Shown: positions 44,733 through 54,868 of the stretch, piece by piece
How positions within the stretch are numbered: position 1 is the first letter of the stretch
Layout of the letters: each line of letters starts with the position of its first letter
Assembly (NCBI GenBank): GCA_900541345.1
Contig: UQJE01000002.1
Span: 39,255 to 103,254 of the forward strand
DNA length: 64,000 nucleotides
Direction of reading: 5' to 3'
Source: an uncultured Blautia sp.
GTDB taxonomy: Bacteria > Bacillota > Clostridia > Lachnospirales > Lachnospiraceae
Translations under genes and position numbers: made by a program
Notes under the pieces: generated by a model
Databases searched by the model: none
What the model saw: the letters and a program-made list of their open reading frames with translations, nothing else
What the model was told of the DNA's origin: nothing

Positions 44733-45902
44733 TCAAAAAACAGAAGTATCTGCAGCATTTTTTAATTCTTCAAGTCTTCGAAAAAACATTTCTTTCCATA
44801 CTGTCATATCTTCAAAAATTTCTTCATCTATATCTTTTATCTGATGCATCCCAACATGTCTGACTGCTTCTATTGCCGCCTCCCGCTGCGTTTTTTTCTC
44901 AGGATAAACCGTTTGGCAGTTTGCTCCATCTATCGTGTCATAACTTCCAAAGCTCTGATTAAAATCCATGATCGGATACAGCGAAACATATTCATTGGTC
45001 CGATTATCAACCAAAAATCCCCAGTTTTCCGGATGTCGGTCTATATTACCAACCAGATAATCAAGGATGTTCATTCCATAATACGTCTCTTTATCAATCC
45101 GCAAACACTCATTCAATACATTCAAGTCATGATTTAACGCATATATTTCAAATGCCATTTTTGAAACGATAGAATACTGCCTGGATGTTATAATTTTACT
45201 CTGAGTTACTTTTTGCCCATCATAAAAGTCTTCATCATATTTCACCTGTTTAAAGTCAAAGCATTGGCATAATCTACTTGCCAAAAGTTCTTTCTGAACA
45301 GCATCGTCACCACCATCTTTTAATAAAATGAAATCCTTTCCCCTTCTGATCCATGCTTTTGGAAAACATCCTTTGGTGGATAAATCCGGTGCCAGTTCCT
45401 GATTTGTAACTGTCATCGGTTTTCCACGCAAAGAAAGTTCTACCACCGCCTCATTTAATGAATTATCATACAAATTTATCTTTTCGTAAGAAATGTCTTC
45501 ATCACTCTTTTTTACCCAATAAACATCTGTCAATGATACACAGTGATATGATAATGCTATTTTAGCACGATCCCGATCCGTCATTGCCTGTGCCATTCCG
45601 ATACTGTTTAAAATTTCTTTTGCATATTTCCTGTCCAAAGACAACACCCGCGAGGCACACCAATGATAAAAATTATTCATATTATTGATCAGCGTATCAA
45701 AATCACAATCATTCTCCAAATAAAGATCATACGGAATAAACTTTTCGTCCAAAATAGCAGCCTCTCCACGCATATTAATCTCTGCTACTTTTCGTTCACC
45801 ATGCATGATATCGTAATACGTAATATCAGGATTGTATCTTTTTCTTGCATTATTATCATTAAGCTCAATTATTGTTTTCGGCTGCAACAAACCATTATTC
45901 AT
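44733..45902 (-). CDS. HipA-like (CtkA-type) protein kinase
   Basis: 389 aa from an ATG at 45902 with only a weak GGTGATAAT upstream; TTG and GTG codons further upstream are also open, so the start is uncertain. The C-terminal half has the HipA-fold kinase motifs: 'KDFILLKDGG' (ATP Lys), 'YLVGNIDRHPENWGFLVDN' (catalytic D-R-H-x-x-N loop) and 'LYPIMDFNQSFG' (metal-binding D-F-N). The N-terminal 180 residues are not recognised. HipA kinases phosphorylate proteins such as tRNA synthetases or act as signalling kinases. No HipB-type helix-turn-helix gene is next to it; the upstream neighbour is a small beta-rich protein. Confidence 0.8.
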   Translation of the reverse strand: MNNGLLQPKTIIELNDNNARKRYNPDITYYDIMHGERKVAEINMRGEAAILDEKFIPYDLYLENDCDFDTLINNMNNFYHWCASRVLSLDRKYAKEILNSIGMAQAMTDRDRAKIALSYHCVSLTDVYWVKKSDEDISYEKINLYDNSLNEAVVELSLRGKPMTVTNQELAPDLSTKGCFPKAWIRRGKDFILLKDGGDDAVQKELLASRLCQCFDFKQVKYDEDFYDGQKVTQSKIITSRQYSIVSKMAFEIYALNHDLNVLNECLRIDKETYYGMNILDYLVGNIDRHPENWGFLVDNRTNEYVSLYPIMDFNQSFGSYDTIDGANCQTVYPEKKTQREAAIEAVRHVGMHQIKDIDEEIFEDMTVWKEMFFRRLEELKNAADTSVF

Positions 45903-45918
45903 ATTATCACCATTCCAA

Positions 45919-46281
45919 TCACTCACGATACAAAGTATATTCAACTTTACGTACTTTCGATTTTTTGTCCTCGCTTCCCTCCAGATATGCCCAGAACATC
46001 AAATATATTTTTTTACCATCAATTACTGCAATTTCCAATGGAGTGGTCAGTCCTGTACCCATTGCCATAAAATTAATACATATTATCTTAAGATGATTTT
46101 CAAAAATATTTGTCTCTATCCTTTGTTTCTGAGAAATATCTTCAACAAAACTAATAGTTAAAATCAATTCAAAATAATTATCTCCGTCAATATTTAAAGT
46201 AAGATCACTATTCTCATCAAATAAAAACACAGTTCCGTAACTGATGATTTCCCGATTCTGAGAGCTTAATTTTACTTGCAT
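45919..46281 (-). CDS. Small beta-rich protein of unknown function, partner of the HipA-like kinase
   Basis: 120 aa from the ATG at 46281 with GAGAGG 8 nt upstream; a GTG three codons earlier is also open. It has no signal peptide or membrane segment. Alternating hydrophobic strands ('EIISYGTVFLF', 'YFELILTISF', 'LKIICINFMAMGTGLTTPLE') suggest a single beta-sandwich domain. It resembles proteins I remember as DUF6864, but this is weakly held. It ends 16 nt before the kinase ATG, so the two are co-translated. It might be a cognate inhibitor or target, but no evidence in the sequence shows that. Confidence 0.65.
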   Translation of the reverse strand: MQVKLSSQNREIISYGTVFLFDENSDLTLNIDGDNYFELILTISFVEDISQKQRIETNIFENHLKIICINFMAMGTGLTTPLEIAVIDGKKIYLMFWAYLEGSEDKKSKVRKVEYTLYRE

Positions 46282-46354
46282 TTTTGTCACCTCTCAACTA
46301 AAGATATTTTTATTGTAACATGTTCCTATTTTACAAACAAGGCATTTTCCATTT

Positions 46355-48082
46355 TCACACTGGTATACTCTCCCTCACGCACAACGCCCCCCATCCCACT
46401 GTCTCATTGGGAAACTCCTCATATCCCGGCAGGCGTCTCGCCCCTCTCCTCAGATACGCCTTTACCTTCTCCCCATACAAAAACGGATCATTCCCCTTCA
46501 CAATCCCCCACTCCATCAAAAGAGCGCAAGCTCCTGCTGCAAAGGGCGCGGCAAAAGAAGTTCCTGTAAAGGAACCGTACCCGCCTCCTGGACGGGGCGC
46601 TTTAATGTCCACTCCCGGCGCTACAAAATCAGGTTTTCCATAAAGCAGGAGCGCACTTCCTCTGCCGGAAAAATCTGCATACACATCATTTCTGGAATTA
46701 TAAGCTCCAACAGAAATCAGACGTTTTGCAGTAGAAGGAATAGTAAGCGTTCCTTCTGCTCTGGGAAGATAAAAGGCAGTCAGAGGATTTAACACGTTAC
46801 CGCCGGGCAGCCAGAAAAAATACTCGCCGGATTTTATATCTTTTCCACGTAAAATAATTTTCCACACGCCGCTGTCCACATAATCCCCTGTTGGAATAAA
46901 ATCCACATAAATCTCCTGAGTCACAAAATACGGTCCCGGCTTTCCGTAGTAAATTAAAAGCTCCGTATCTCCTGCCCGGTATCTCTGTGCCCCCAGATTT
47001 TCATAAAGAGGTCCTATCCGCATACCTGCCGGATTTTCCAGATAAATATCCATCCCATCTTCATAATGTTTCCAGAGCTGTATATTTAAAGCCGCTTCAT
47101 AAGGACTGACTCCAAGTTCTATTTCCTGGGTCTCTCCTGTCCGAATGCGCCCGCCTGTATGAAGCGCCTGATTTCCGTTATTTCCCGTTCCTGTGCAGAT
47201 GCAGAGCCGTCCCATGTTGGAAACACTGTCAAGATAGGTTTCCAGAAGAGAATCTCCCTTATGAGAACCATAATTATTTCCAAAACTCAAATTAATCGCC
47301 ATAGGCATTCCCATCTCAAGGGACTGGCGTACAAGATAATCGACTGCCTGAATCAGCTCCGTTGTTCTGGGAAAAGAATCCTCTCTGGGAACCCCAAGCT
47401 TTACTGCAATGATACCGCTTTTGTAGGCAACTCCCCTGTTTTCTCCTTTAGATGCCCTTCCGTTTCCCGCTGCGATTCCAAGAACGGCTGTGCCATGTCC
47501 GCTAATATCCAAAACCGGAACAAGACGCCGCCCTTTCGTTTCCGAAAGAGACAGCGCCTCGTTAATTTTATCTTCTGTATATTCACTTCCTGTTGTGTAT
47601 CCCTTTGGGGGATTTCCCGGAACAGTCTGATCCCACAATTTCAGAATCCTTGTTGTCCCGTCTTCGTTTCGAAAATCCGGGTGAAAATAATCAATTCCCG
47701 AATCTGCTGCCCCCACAAGGATTCCTTCTCCGCTTAACCCCTCTCTGCCAATCTGTACAGAGGAAATACAGCTTGCCCGTTTTCCCTGCGCCGCAGCAAA
47801 ATAAAGTCTTTTTGGTTTTTCTACAAATTCCACTTGAGTTCTTCCGGAAAAAGCATCAAGCTCACTTTCCGGAAGTGTTACAACTGCATAACCTCCAAGG
47901 AGAGGAACCACAGAAATTCCATCTCCCGAAAGCCCCACCTCTGCTCCACTGTATTTTACAATGACTTCCCAGAGGCGTGTTTCCTCCTGATAACCTACGT
48001 TTAAGTTTCTGGATCTCTCACGCTCACGTGGAGTGGCCTCCATAGCAAGATTCAATAAATTATCTATTTTCTGCTCCGGCAT
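46355..48082 (-). CDS. S8 subtilisin-like serine protease (clostridial Csp-type)
   Basis: 575 aa without a signal peptide. All three catalytic residues are seen: Asp127 in 'GAADSGIDYFHPDF', His in 'DISGHGTAVLGIAAGNG' (near 195) and Ser in 'FTGTSFAAPFAAG' (near 512). About 100 residues precede the catalytic domain, and an insert of about 140 residues of beta-rich sequence separates the His and Ser regions, as in the CspA/B/C-like S8 peptidases of Clostridia. Csp proteases process germination enzymes in spore formers, but many related proteins have other roles. It follows aguB by 63 nt on the same strand. The 3' end is part of a duplicated sequence (see repeats). Confidence 0.9.
   Translation of the reverse strand: MPEQKIDNLLNLAMEATPRERERSRNLNVGYQEETRLWEVIVKYSGAEVGLSGDGISVVPLLGGYAVVTLPESELDAFSGRTQVEFVEKPKRLYFAAAQGKRASCISSVQIGREGLSGEGILVGAADSGIDYFHPDFRNEDGTTRILKLWDQTVPGNPPKGYTTGSEYTEDKINEALSLSETKGRRLVPVLDISGHGTAVLGIAAGNGRASKGENRGVAYKSGIIAVKLGVPREDSFPRTTELIQAVDYLVRQSLEMGMPMAINLSFGNNYGSHKGDSLLETYLDSVSNMGRLCICTGTGNNGNQALHTGGRIRTGETQEIELGVSPYEAALNIQLWKHYEDGMDIYLENPAGMRIGPLYENLGAQRYRAGDTELLIYYGKPGPYFVTQEIYVDFIPTGDYVDSGVWKIILRGKDIKSGEYFFWLPGGNVLNPLTAFYLPRAEGTLTIPSTAKRLISVGAYNSRNDVYADFSGRGSALLLYGKPDFVAPGVDIKAPRPGGGYGSFTGTSFAAPFAAGACALLMEWGIVKGNDPFLYGEKVKAYLRRGARRLPGYEEFPNETVGWGALCVRESIPV
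46358..46395. repeat. Right copy of the imperfect direct repeat (3' end of the subtilase gene)
   Basis: This copy reads GTATACTCTCCCTCACGC then ACAACGCCCCCC and encodes the last residues of the subtilase gene. In another frame both copies continue with similar peptides (EYTSVKMENALF here, EYTGVEFKVFES in the left copy), so the likeness extends beyond the core. Confidence 0.75.
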
Positions 48083-48145
48083 AAAAACCTCTTTTTTTCC
48101 TGTTAATAAACCTTATTACCGATTTCAGATTTCATGCACTGCCTT

Positions 48146-49021
48146 TTATTCTGTTATCTTACTATAACAATGAGGTCTTCTGTCACGGAAAAGTCCCCAG
48201 CTCATTCTATTTTCCGCCACCTCGTCCAGATCAAAAGAAGCCGTCAGAACTTCTTCTTTATCCCTTGAGGCAGATACTTTCAGCTCTCCGGTCTCATCTG
48301 TAATAAAAGAAGAACCGTAAAAAAGAAGGGAGGAACTCTGTCCGCCGTTTTCTGTATTCGGCTCTACGCATTCCAGACCGATTCTGTTTGCAGCGGCAAC
48401 AGGAAGAAGATTGCTTCCTGCATGGCCCTGCATACACCGTCTCCAGTGGGGCATACTGTCACAGTTTAAAATCGGCTCGCTTCCGATAGCTGTGGGATAA
48501 AGAATCATTTCCGCGCCATTTAAAGCAAGGCATCTTGCTGTTTCCGGAAACCACTGATCCCAGCAGATTCCCACGCCCACTTTTCCAAAGCGTGTATTCC
48601 ACACGGTAAATCCTGTATTTCCCGGAGTAAAATAAAATTTCTCCTGATAATAGTGGTCATCTGGAATGTGGGTTTTTCTGTAAACTCCAAGAATTTCTCC
48701 GTCTGCATCAATCATTGCCGCACTGTTATAAAGCACGTTTCCGTCTTTTTCATAAAAACTTACAGGCAGAACGGCTCCAAGCTCCTTTGCCACATTCTTA
48801 AAATGACACACTGCCTCGTTTTCCATAAGAGGTTTTGCATAGGAATAATAAGAATATCTTCTTTCCTGACAGAAATACGGTCTTTCAAAAAGCTCCGGCA
48901 GGAGAATGACATTCGCTCCCCGCTCCGCTGCCTTACGTACCATAAAATCTGCCTTTTCTATATTTTCCTGCACACTTTTGCTGCACTGCATCTGCACAGT
49001 ACCAATCACTACATTTCTCAT
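48146..49021 (-). CDS. aguB: N-carbamoylputrescine amidase
   Basis: 291 aa, nitrilase superfamily. The Glu-Lys-Cys triad is visible: Glu in '[12 protein letters not shown]', Lys in '[18 protein letters not shown]' and Cys in '[13 protein letters not shown]'. The motifs around each are those of AguB, which hydrolyses N-carbamoylputrescine to putrescine, ammonia and CO2. It overlaps aguA by 4 nt (ATGA) and is the last gene of the polyamine operon. Confidence 0.93.
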   Translation of the reverse strand: MRNVVIGTVQMQCSKSVQENIEKADFMVRKAAERGANVILLPELFERPYFCQERRYSYYSYAKPLMENEAVCHFKNVAKELGAVLPVSFYEKDGNVLYNSAAMIDADGEILGVYRKTHIPDDHYYQEKFYFTPGNTGFTVWNTRFGKVGVGICWDQWFPETARCLALNGAEMILYPTAIGSEPILNCDSMPHWRRCMQGHAGSNLLPVAAANRIGLECVEPNTENGGQSSSLLFYGSSFITDETGELKVSASRDKEEVLTASFDLDEVAENRMSWGLFRDRRPHCYSKITE

Positions 49022-50151
49022 TTTTCTTCACCTGCTCTATCAGAGATTTTTCCAAGGGGAATCTGCTGTGTAATACAGTGAATATTTCCTCCTCCCACAA
49101 TCACAGGACGGGCATAAACAGGAATCATTTTTCTTTCCGGAAAAAGTCTTCCAAGAATTTCCACTGCTGTTTCATCATGCTCGTCTCCAAACTGAGGAAT
49201 CAGAACTCCTTTGTTTGAAATATAAAAATTCACATAACTTGCGGCAAGACGCTCTCCTGCTTCCCGCATATCCTCCCCTTCCTCAAAGGTAAATCCTGAA
49301 AGCTCCTCCTCTGTGATACATACGGGAACTTTTGGAATGGGAAGTTTATGTACCTTTATTTTTCTCCCTTTTGCATCTCTCTCTTGTTCCAGAACTTTAA
49401 GGGCAGCCTGGCTAAACTCCCACTGTGGATCTTCTCTGTCATCTGTCCATGCAAGAACCACCTCGCCCGGGCGCACAAAAGCACACACATTATCGATATG
49501 CTCGTTTGTCTCATCCTGAAAAATCCCGTGAGGAAGCCAGATTACCTTTTCTGCTCCCAGATACTTTTTCAGGGTATTTTCTATTTCTTCTTTTGTAAGC
49601 TGCGGATTTCTTCCCGGACTTAAAAGACAGGCTTCTGTTACAAGAATCGTTCCCTCTCCATCTGCATGAATAGAACCGCCTTCGAGAACAAAATGCTGCG
49701 CGTCATAGCAGTCCATCTGAAGCGCACTGCAAATTTTTTCTGCTGCCTCATTATCTTTCTCCCAATGAGCGTACAGGCCGTCATACTCGCCTCCCCAGGC
49801 GTTAAACTGCCAATCAATGCCGCGCACACTGCCTTTGTCATTCACAACACATGTTGGTCCTACGTCTCTTGCCCAGGCATCGTCCGTCTCAATCTCCAAA
49901 ACCTGAATATTTTTGTCTTCCTTAAAAATGCAGTGTACTTCTTCCTCCGTCTCTTTTCCTGAAAGTATCCAAACAGTCTCACTCTCTGCAATCCCCCTGG
50001 CAATCTCGGAAAAAGTTTTCTGCGCCTCCTTTGCCCCGCAAGGCCAGGAACCCGGGCGTACCGGCCAAATCATCACACAGCCTCTGTGTGTTTCGTATTC
50101 TCCAGGCATACGGCAGCCGTCCTCTGCTGGAAATGTTTTGTATTTCTCCAT
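49018..50151 (-). CDS. aguA: Agmatine deiminase
   Basis: 377 aa, the family length. It starts with the typical '[17 protein letters not shown]' and contains '[14 protein letters not shown]', and the catalytic Cys near residue 361 lies in '[13 protein letters not shown]'. It converts agmatine to N-carbamoylputrescine in the cytoplasm. It follows nspC by 2 nt and overlaps aguB. Together with the decarboxylase at the head of the operon it forms the arginine-agmatine-putrescine route. Confidence 0.95.
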   Translation of the reverse strand: MEKYKTFPAEDGCRMPGEYETHRGCVMIWPVRPGSWPCGAKEAQKTFSEIARGIAESETVWILSGKETEEEVHCIFKEDKNIQVLEIETDDAWARDVGPTCVVNDKGSVRGIDWQFNAWGGEYDGLYAHWEKDNEAAEKICSALQMDCYDAQHFVLEGGSIHADGEGTILVTEACLLSPGRNPQLTKEEIENTLKKYLGAEKVIWLPHGIFQDETNEHIDNVCAFVRPGEVVLAWTDDREDPQWEFSQAALKVLEQERDAKGRKIKVHKLPIPKVPVCITEEELSGFTFEEGEDMREAGERLAASYVNFYISNKGVLIPQFGDEHDETAVEILGRLFPERKMIPVYARPVIVGGGNIHCITQQIPLGKISDRAGEEK

Positions 50152-50153
50152 TT

Positions 50154-51296
50154 TTATGACAGCCTTTCTTTAAAATCTTTGTAACCAAACTGCTTCACAA
50201 TTTTGCAGTTTTCTTCTTCATCCATCACAGCCAGAGCCGGAAGTCCGATTCCGTTAAAGGTATTATTTTTTACCATAGAATAAATTGCCATATCCTGAAA
50301 ATATAATTTATCTCCCGGAAGGATTTCTCTTTCAAAGGAGTAATCTCCAATTACGTCCCCTGCAAGGCAGGTGCAGGAAGAAAGACGATACGTATACGCC
50401 TTCTCTCCTGCAAGTCCGCTTCCATAAAGAGGCGGGCGATACGGCATTTCCAGAACATCCGGCATATGACAGGCTGCAGAAGCATCCAATATTAGAATTT
50501 TCATTCCGTTTTCTACGATATCCATGACCTCAGTCACAAGGTAACCCGCATTCAAAGCAACTGCTTCTCCCGGCTCAAGGTATACCTCTACATCGTATGT
50601 TTCCCGCATATGGCGGATGCAGCGAATCAGGCACTCCACATCATAATCTTCTCTTGTAATGTGATGACCTCCGCCCATATTCAGCCACTTCATTTTTTTT
50701 AGATAAGGACCAAATTTTTCCTCCACAGCTTTCAGAGTAATTTCCAACGCATCTGCGTTCTGCTCGCAGAGCGCGTGGAAGTGAAATCCCTCCACGCCGT
50801 CAAGAACAGAAGGATTCTCTTCCACCTCTTTCAGAAAATTTGCAAGAGTAATTCCAAGTCTGGAACCGGAGGCACAGGGATCGTAAATGGCATGGTCCTC
50901 CTGTGTGGAACATTCCGGATTGATACGAAGGCCTATGCTCGTTTTCCCCTTACATCTCTCCTTATATTTCCGAAGCTGAGAAAAAGAATTAAAAATCACA
51001 TGATCACAGATTTCTACAATTTCATCAATTTCCTCTTCTCTGTATGCCGGGGAAAAAATATGGTTTTCCTTTCCCATTTCTTCTTTCCCTAATTTTGCCT
51101 CGTAAAGGCCACTGGCTGTCGTACCGGAAATATATTTCCCAATCAAAGGATACATATAGAACATGGAAAATGCCTTCTGAGCAAGAAGAATCCTACACTC
51201 TGCTTTTTCTTCCACCATACGAAGGATTTCCAGATTTTCTTTCAGCTTTTTTTCATCCAGCACATACGCGGGAGTGGGAAGTTCATTTATTCTCAT
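50154..51296 (-). CDS. nspC: Carboxynorspermidine/carboxyspermidine decarboxylase
   Basis: 380 aa from the ATG at 51296, which overlaps the stop of the dehydrogenase gene by 4 nt. It is a PLP fold-III (alanine-racemase-like) decarboxylase: the PLP Lys lies in '[18 protein letters not shown]', the glycine loop in '[14 protein letters not shown]', and the second-subunit motif in '[13 protein letters not shown]' and '[19 protein letters not shown]'. It removes the carboxyl group of carboxyspermidine (or carboxynorspermidine) to give the triamine. Confidence 0.93.
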   Translation of the reverse strand: MRINELPTPAYVLDEKKLKENLEILRMVEEKAECRILLAQKAFSMFYMYPLIGKYISGTTASGLYEAKLGKEEMGKENHIFSPAYREEEIDEIVEICDHVIFNSFSQLRKYKERCKGKTSIGLRINPECSTQEDHAIYDPCASGSRLGITLANFLKEVEENPSVLDGVEGFHFHALCEQNADALEITLKAVEEKFGPYLKKMKWLNMGGGHHITREDYDVECLIRCIRHMRETYDVEVYLEPGEAVALNAGYLVTEVMDIVENGMKILILDASAACHMPDVLEMPYRPPLYGSGLAGEKAYTYRLSSCTCLAGDVIGDYSFEREILPGDKLYFQDMAIYSMVKNNTFNGIGLPALAVMDEEENCKIVKQFGYKDFKERLS

Positions 51297-52552
51297 GGTA
51301 CAAGAACCGGATTTTCTTCCACAACCCACGGAAGTCCCCAGCGGTTCAAAGCTTCCATATATGGATCCGGATCGAATTCGTCTGTTGTAAATACACCCGG
51401 CTTATTCCAGAGACCAGATACCACAAGCATGGAACCGATCATTGCCGGAACGCCTGTTGTATAGGAAATTGCCTGAGATTCCACTTCTTTGTAGCATTCC
51501 TGGTGGTCGCAGATATTATAAATGTAAATACTCTTTTCTTTTCCGTCCTTCACTCCTGTAAAAATACAGCCGATATTTGTTTTTCCCACTGTTCTCGGTC
51601 CTAAGGAAGCCGGATCCGGAAGAAGCTCTTTTAAGAACTGGATCGGTACGATCTTCTGTCCGTTAAACTCAACCGGTGTGGTAGAAAGCATTCCCACATT
51701 TTCCAGACATTTCATATGTGTTAAATAGCTCTGTCCGAATGTCATAAAGAAACGGATTCTCTTTACACCGGGAATGTTTTTGGCAAGAGCCTCAATTTCC
51801 TCATGGTGAAGAAGATACATATCTTTCTCTCCCACGCCCTCAAAATTGTATTCTCTCTTAATGCTCATGGCAGGGATTTCCACCCATTTTCCATTCTCCC
51901 AGTAAGAACCTGGAGCAGATACTTCTCTTAAATTGATTTCCGGATTGAAGTTTGTTGCAAACGGATAACCATGATCCCCTCCATTGCAGTCCAGAATATC
52001 AATCGTATGAATTTCATCAAAATAATGTTTCAGCGCATATGCAGTAAATACACTTGTTACCCCAGGGTCAAAGCCTGTTCCAAGAAGGGCGGTAAGACCA
52101 GCTTTTTCAAAACGCTCTTTATATGCCCACTGCCAGGAATAATCAAAATATGCAGTAAATCCAAGGCGTTTGCATCTCTCCTCATAAGCAGCTCTCCACT
52201 GAGGATCTTCTGTGTTTTCCGCCTCATAATTTGCAGTATCAATATAGTGAACTCCTGCTGCAAGGCACGCATCCATAATCGTAAGATCCTGGTATGGAAG
52301 AGCCACATTTAAAACTGCATCCGGATTATAAGACTTAATTAAAGCAGTCAGTTCCTCCACATTATCTGCATCTACCTGTGCAGTTGTAATCTTTGTTTTT
52401 GTTGTCGGCGCAAGCTTCTCCTTTAAGGCATCGCACTTGGAAACGGTGCGGCTCGCAATCATAATCTCCTCAAACACCTCACTGTTTTGACAACATTTGT
52501 GCACAGCAACAGAAGCAACTCCGCCGCATCCAATAATCATTAATTTACTCAT
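51293..52552 (-). CDS. Carboxynorspermidine/carboxyspermidine dehydrogenase (saccharopine-dehydrogenase family)
   Basis: 419 aa. An N-terminal Rossmann fold 'KLMIIGCGGVASVAVHKC' binds NADPH, and 'GTGFDPGVTSVFTAYALKHY' and 'DILDCNGGDHGYPFATNFNP' are typical of the CANSDH/CASDH group. It joins putrescine (or diaminopropane) to aspartate semialdehyde by reductive amination. Lysine-pathway saccharopine dehydrogenase is ruled out by the neighbour nspC. The start shares one base with the speE stop (TAATG). Confidence 0.92.
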   Translation of the reverse strand: MSKLMIIGCGGVASVAVHKCCQNSEVFEEIMIASRTVSKCDALKEKLAPTTKTKITTAQVDADNVEELTALIKSYNPDAVLNVALPYQDLTIMDACLAAGVHYIDTANYEAENTEDPQWRAAYEERCKRLGFTAYFDYSWQWAYKERFEKAGLTALLGTGFDPGVTSVFTAYALKHYFDEIHTIDILDCNGGDHGYPFATNFNPEINLREVSAPGSYWENGKWVEIPAMSIKREYNFEGVGEKDMYLLHHEEIEALAKNIPGVKRIRFFMTFGQSYLTHMKCLENVGMLSTTPVEFNGQKIVPIQFLKELLPDPASLGPRTVGKTNIGCIFTGVKDGKEKSIYIYNICDHQECYKEVESQAISYTTGVPAMIGSMLVVSGLWNKPGVFTTDEFDPDPYMEALNRWGLPWVVEENPVLVP

Positions 52553-53409
52553 TATATATTTTCCTCCTCTTTTAATAAGTCTTCTATATATTTAGGAAGC
52601 ATAAACGCTCCTCTATGAAGATTTGACGTATAATACCACGTTTTAATTCCTCGTTTTTTCCACCTTTCCGGATTAAAATCACGAAGAGGATGGTATTTTT
52701 TTGAAGCAAAGCCAAACATCCAGTAGCCTGCAGGACAAGTAGGAATGCTTGCCTGGTAAACGCGGCTTATGGGAAAGCTTTTATAAACCTTCCTGTGCAT
52801 GGCTCGAAAGGCAGCCTCGTCCTCGTCATAAAAAGGACTTCCGTGCTGGTAAACCATAATTCCGTCTTCTCGAAGGGCACGATAGCATTTTCCGTAAAAC
52901 TCCCTTGTGAAAAGCCCCTCCGTATGTCCAAACGGATCTGTAGAATCATTAATGATCAAATCATACTGATTCTCACACCGCCTTAAAAAACGAAGTCCGT
53001 CAATATTTGTGATTTTTACTCTTTCATCGTCAAACCCTTTCGCTGTTTCCGGAAAAAATTTACGACTTACTTTTACAAACATTTCATCCGGCTCTACCAC
53101 ATCAATCGTTTCAATTTCCGGATATTCAATACAGGTTCTGGCAACTCCGCCATCTCCTCCCCCGATGATCAGCACATTTTTCACATGTGGATGCACTGCC
53201 ATCGGTACATGTACGACCATCTCGTTATATATAAATTCATCCGCTTCGGAAAAAATAATCTCTCCGTCAAGAACGATCATTTTTCCAAATTCTTTTGACT
53301 GAAAAACATCTATTCTCTGATATTCGCTTGTAGCACTGAAAAGCTGCTTATCCACCCTTATACTGGTCTTTACATTTTCAGTATCCATCTGAGAAAACCA
53401 AATATCCAT
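52552..53409 (-). CDS. speE: Spermidine synthase (aminopropyltransferase)
   Basis: 285 aa. The aminopropyltransferase signatures are present: 'VLIIGGGDGGVARTCIEY' (decarboxy-SAM binding), 'YDLIINDSTDPFGHTEGLFT' with the catalytic Asp, and a C-terminal segment 'SIPTCPAGYWMFGFASK'. Normally it transfers an aminopropyl group from decarboxylated SAM to putrescine. No speD (SAM decarboxylase) is in the window. It lies 10 nt after the decarboxylase gene. The coexistence with the carboxyspermidine route is odd (see findings). Confidence 0.92.
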   Translation of the reverse strand: MDIWFSQMDTENVKTSIRVDKQLFSATSEYQRIDVFQSKEFGKMIVLDGEIIFSEADEFIYNEMVVHVPMAVHPHVKNVLIIGGGDGGVARTCIEYPEIETIDVVEPDEMFVKVSRKFFPETAKGFDDERVKITNIDGLRFLRRCENQYDLIINDSTDPFGHTEGLFTREFYGKCYRALREDGIMVYQHGSPFYDEDEAAFRAMHRKVYKSFPISRVYQASIPTCPAGYWMFGFASKKYHPLRDFNPERWKKRGIKTWYYTSNLHRGAFMLPKYIEDLLKEEENI

Positions 53410-53419
53410 TTCTCCCTCC

Positions 53420-54868
53420 TTATATCATCACACTTAGATATTCCACCTCTGAATCCTTTGTTCCCTGAAGTGAACATCCCTTTTCTTTTGCATAGGAAAT
53501 ATATTTGATAATCTCTCCTGTAATTCGCTCTCCCGGTGTAAGAATGGGGATTCCGGGAGGGTAGCACATAACCAGCTCCCCGCATATGCATCCGGCTGTC
53601 TCTCTCAGCGGAATCTGTTTTTTCTCTGCGTAAAACGCTCTCTGGGGAGACATAACGCACTCCGGTTTGATAAAATCTCCACAATACAGATCTCTGGAAT
53701 CTTTCTGGTAAGTATGACGAATATCTTCGAGAGCCCCTACCAGTCTTTCTATATCCTGAATCCTGTCTCCAATAGAAATATACGCCAGAATATTTCCTAT
53801 GTCTCCAAATTCAATCTGAATGTCATACTCATCTCTTAAAAGGTCATACACTTCAATCCCTGTAAGACCAATTCCCTGTGTATAAACAGAAAGTTTCGTT
53901 ACATCGTAATCAAATACACTGTCGCCATCAATCAATTCTTTTCCGTAGGCATAATATCCGCCAATCGCGTTGATTTCATTCCTGGCGTACTCAGCCATCC
54001 TTGTTACCTTTTCAAAAGATTCCCTTCCGCGAAGAGCCAGATTTCGTCTTGAAATATCAAGACTGGAAAGAAGAAGATACGATGCACTCGTTGTCTGTGT
54101 CAGATTAATAATCTGCCTCACATACTCTGCATCCATGTTTTCTCCACAAAGCAAAATAGAGCTCTGAGTCAGACTTCCGCCTGACTTATGCATGGAAACA
54201 GCAGCCATATCCGCCCCTGCCGCAATTCCAGACATAGGAAGATTTTCTCCAAAATAAAGATGCGTTCCATGTGCCTCATCTGCAAGAACTTTCATGTTTC
54301 TCGCATGTGCCATCTCTGCTATCTTTTTTATATTGGAACAAATTCCATAATAAGTAGGGTTATTGACAAAAACGGCCACTGCATCCGGATTCTCATCCAT
54401 TACCCGACGCATTTCCTCCACTTCCACACCCATAGCAATCCCAATTTTCGGATTTACCTTTGCCTCCACATACACCGGAATTCCACCGCAAAGTACAAGA
54501 GCATTAATCACACTTTTATGCACATTTCTTGGAAGAATAATCTTATCTCCCGCCTTACAGACCGACAGAATCATGCTCTGCACAGAACTTGTCGTTCCGT
54601 TAACCATAAGAAAAGCATGTGCCGCCCCAAAAGCTTCTGCTGTCAATTCTTCCGCTTCCCGGATCACAGATACCGGATGTCCAAGATTATCCAGCGGTTT
54701 CATAGAATTCACATCAAGTCCCACACATTTCTCGCCCAGCAGATTTACAAGCTCCGGATTTCCTCTTCCCCTTTTGTGTCCCGGTACATCAAAAGGTACT
54801 ACCCTTCTTTTTCGAAAACGCTCCAGCGCTTCATACACAGGCGCAGATTTCTGTTTTTCAAAATTCAC
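53420..54868 (-). CDS. speA: PLP-dependent arginine/lysine/ornithine decarboxylase (probably arginine decarboxylase)
   Basis: 482 aa from a GTG at 54868 with GGAGAGGAG 5 nt upstream; an ATG at 54910 lies in the leader terminator and is not used. This is the fold-I aminotransferase-like decarboxylase: 'PFDVPGHKRGRGNPEL' at the N-terminus, 'LADEAHGTHLYFGE' for PLP, and the Schiff-base Lys in 'AVSMHKSGGSLTQSS'. The C-terminal domain ends 'CYPPGIPILTPGERITGEII'. Because aguA and aguB follow in the same operon, arginine to agmatine is the likely reaction, although lysine or ornithine remain possible. Confidence 0.88.
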   Translation of the reverse strand: MNFEKQKSAPVYEALERFRKRRVVPFDVPGHKRGRGNPELVNLLGEKCVGLDVNSMKPLDNLGHPVSVIREAEELTAEAFGAAHAFLMVNGTTSSVQSMILSVCKAGDKIILPRNVHKSVINALVLCGGIPVYVEAKVNPKIGIAMGVEVEEMRRVMDENPDAVAVFVNNPTYYGICSNIKKIAEMAHARNMKVLADEAHGTHLYFGENLPMSGIAAGADMAAVSMHKSGGSLTQSSILLCGENMDAEYVRQIINLTQTTSASYLLLSSLDISRRNLALRGRESFEKVTRMAEYARNEINAIGGYYAYGKELIDGDSVFDYDVTKLSVYTQGIGLTGIEVYDLLRDEYDIQIEFGDIGNILAYISIGDRIQDIERLVGALEDIRHTYQKDSRDLYCGDFIKPECVMSPQRAFYAEKKQIPLRETAGCICGELVMCYPPGIPILTPGERITGEIIKYISYAKEKGCSLQGTKDSEVEYLSVMI

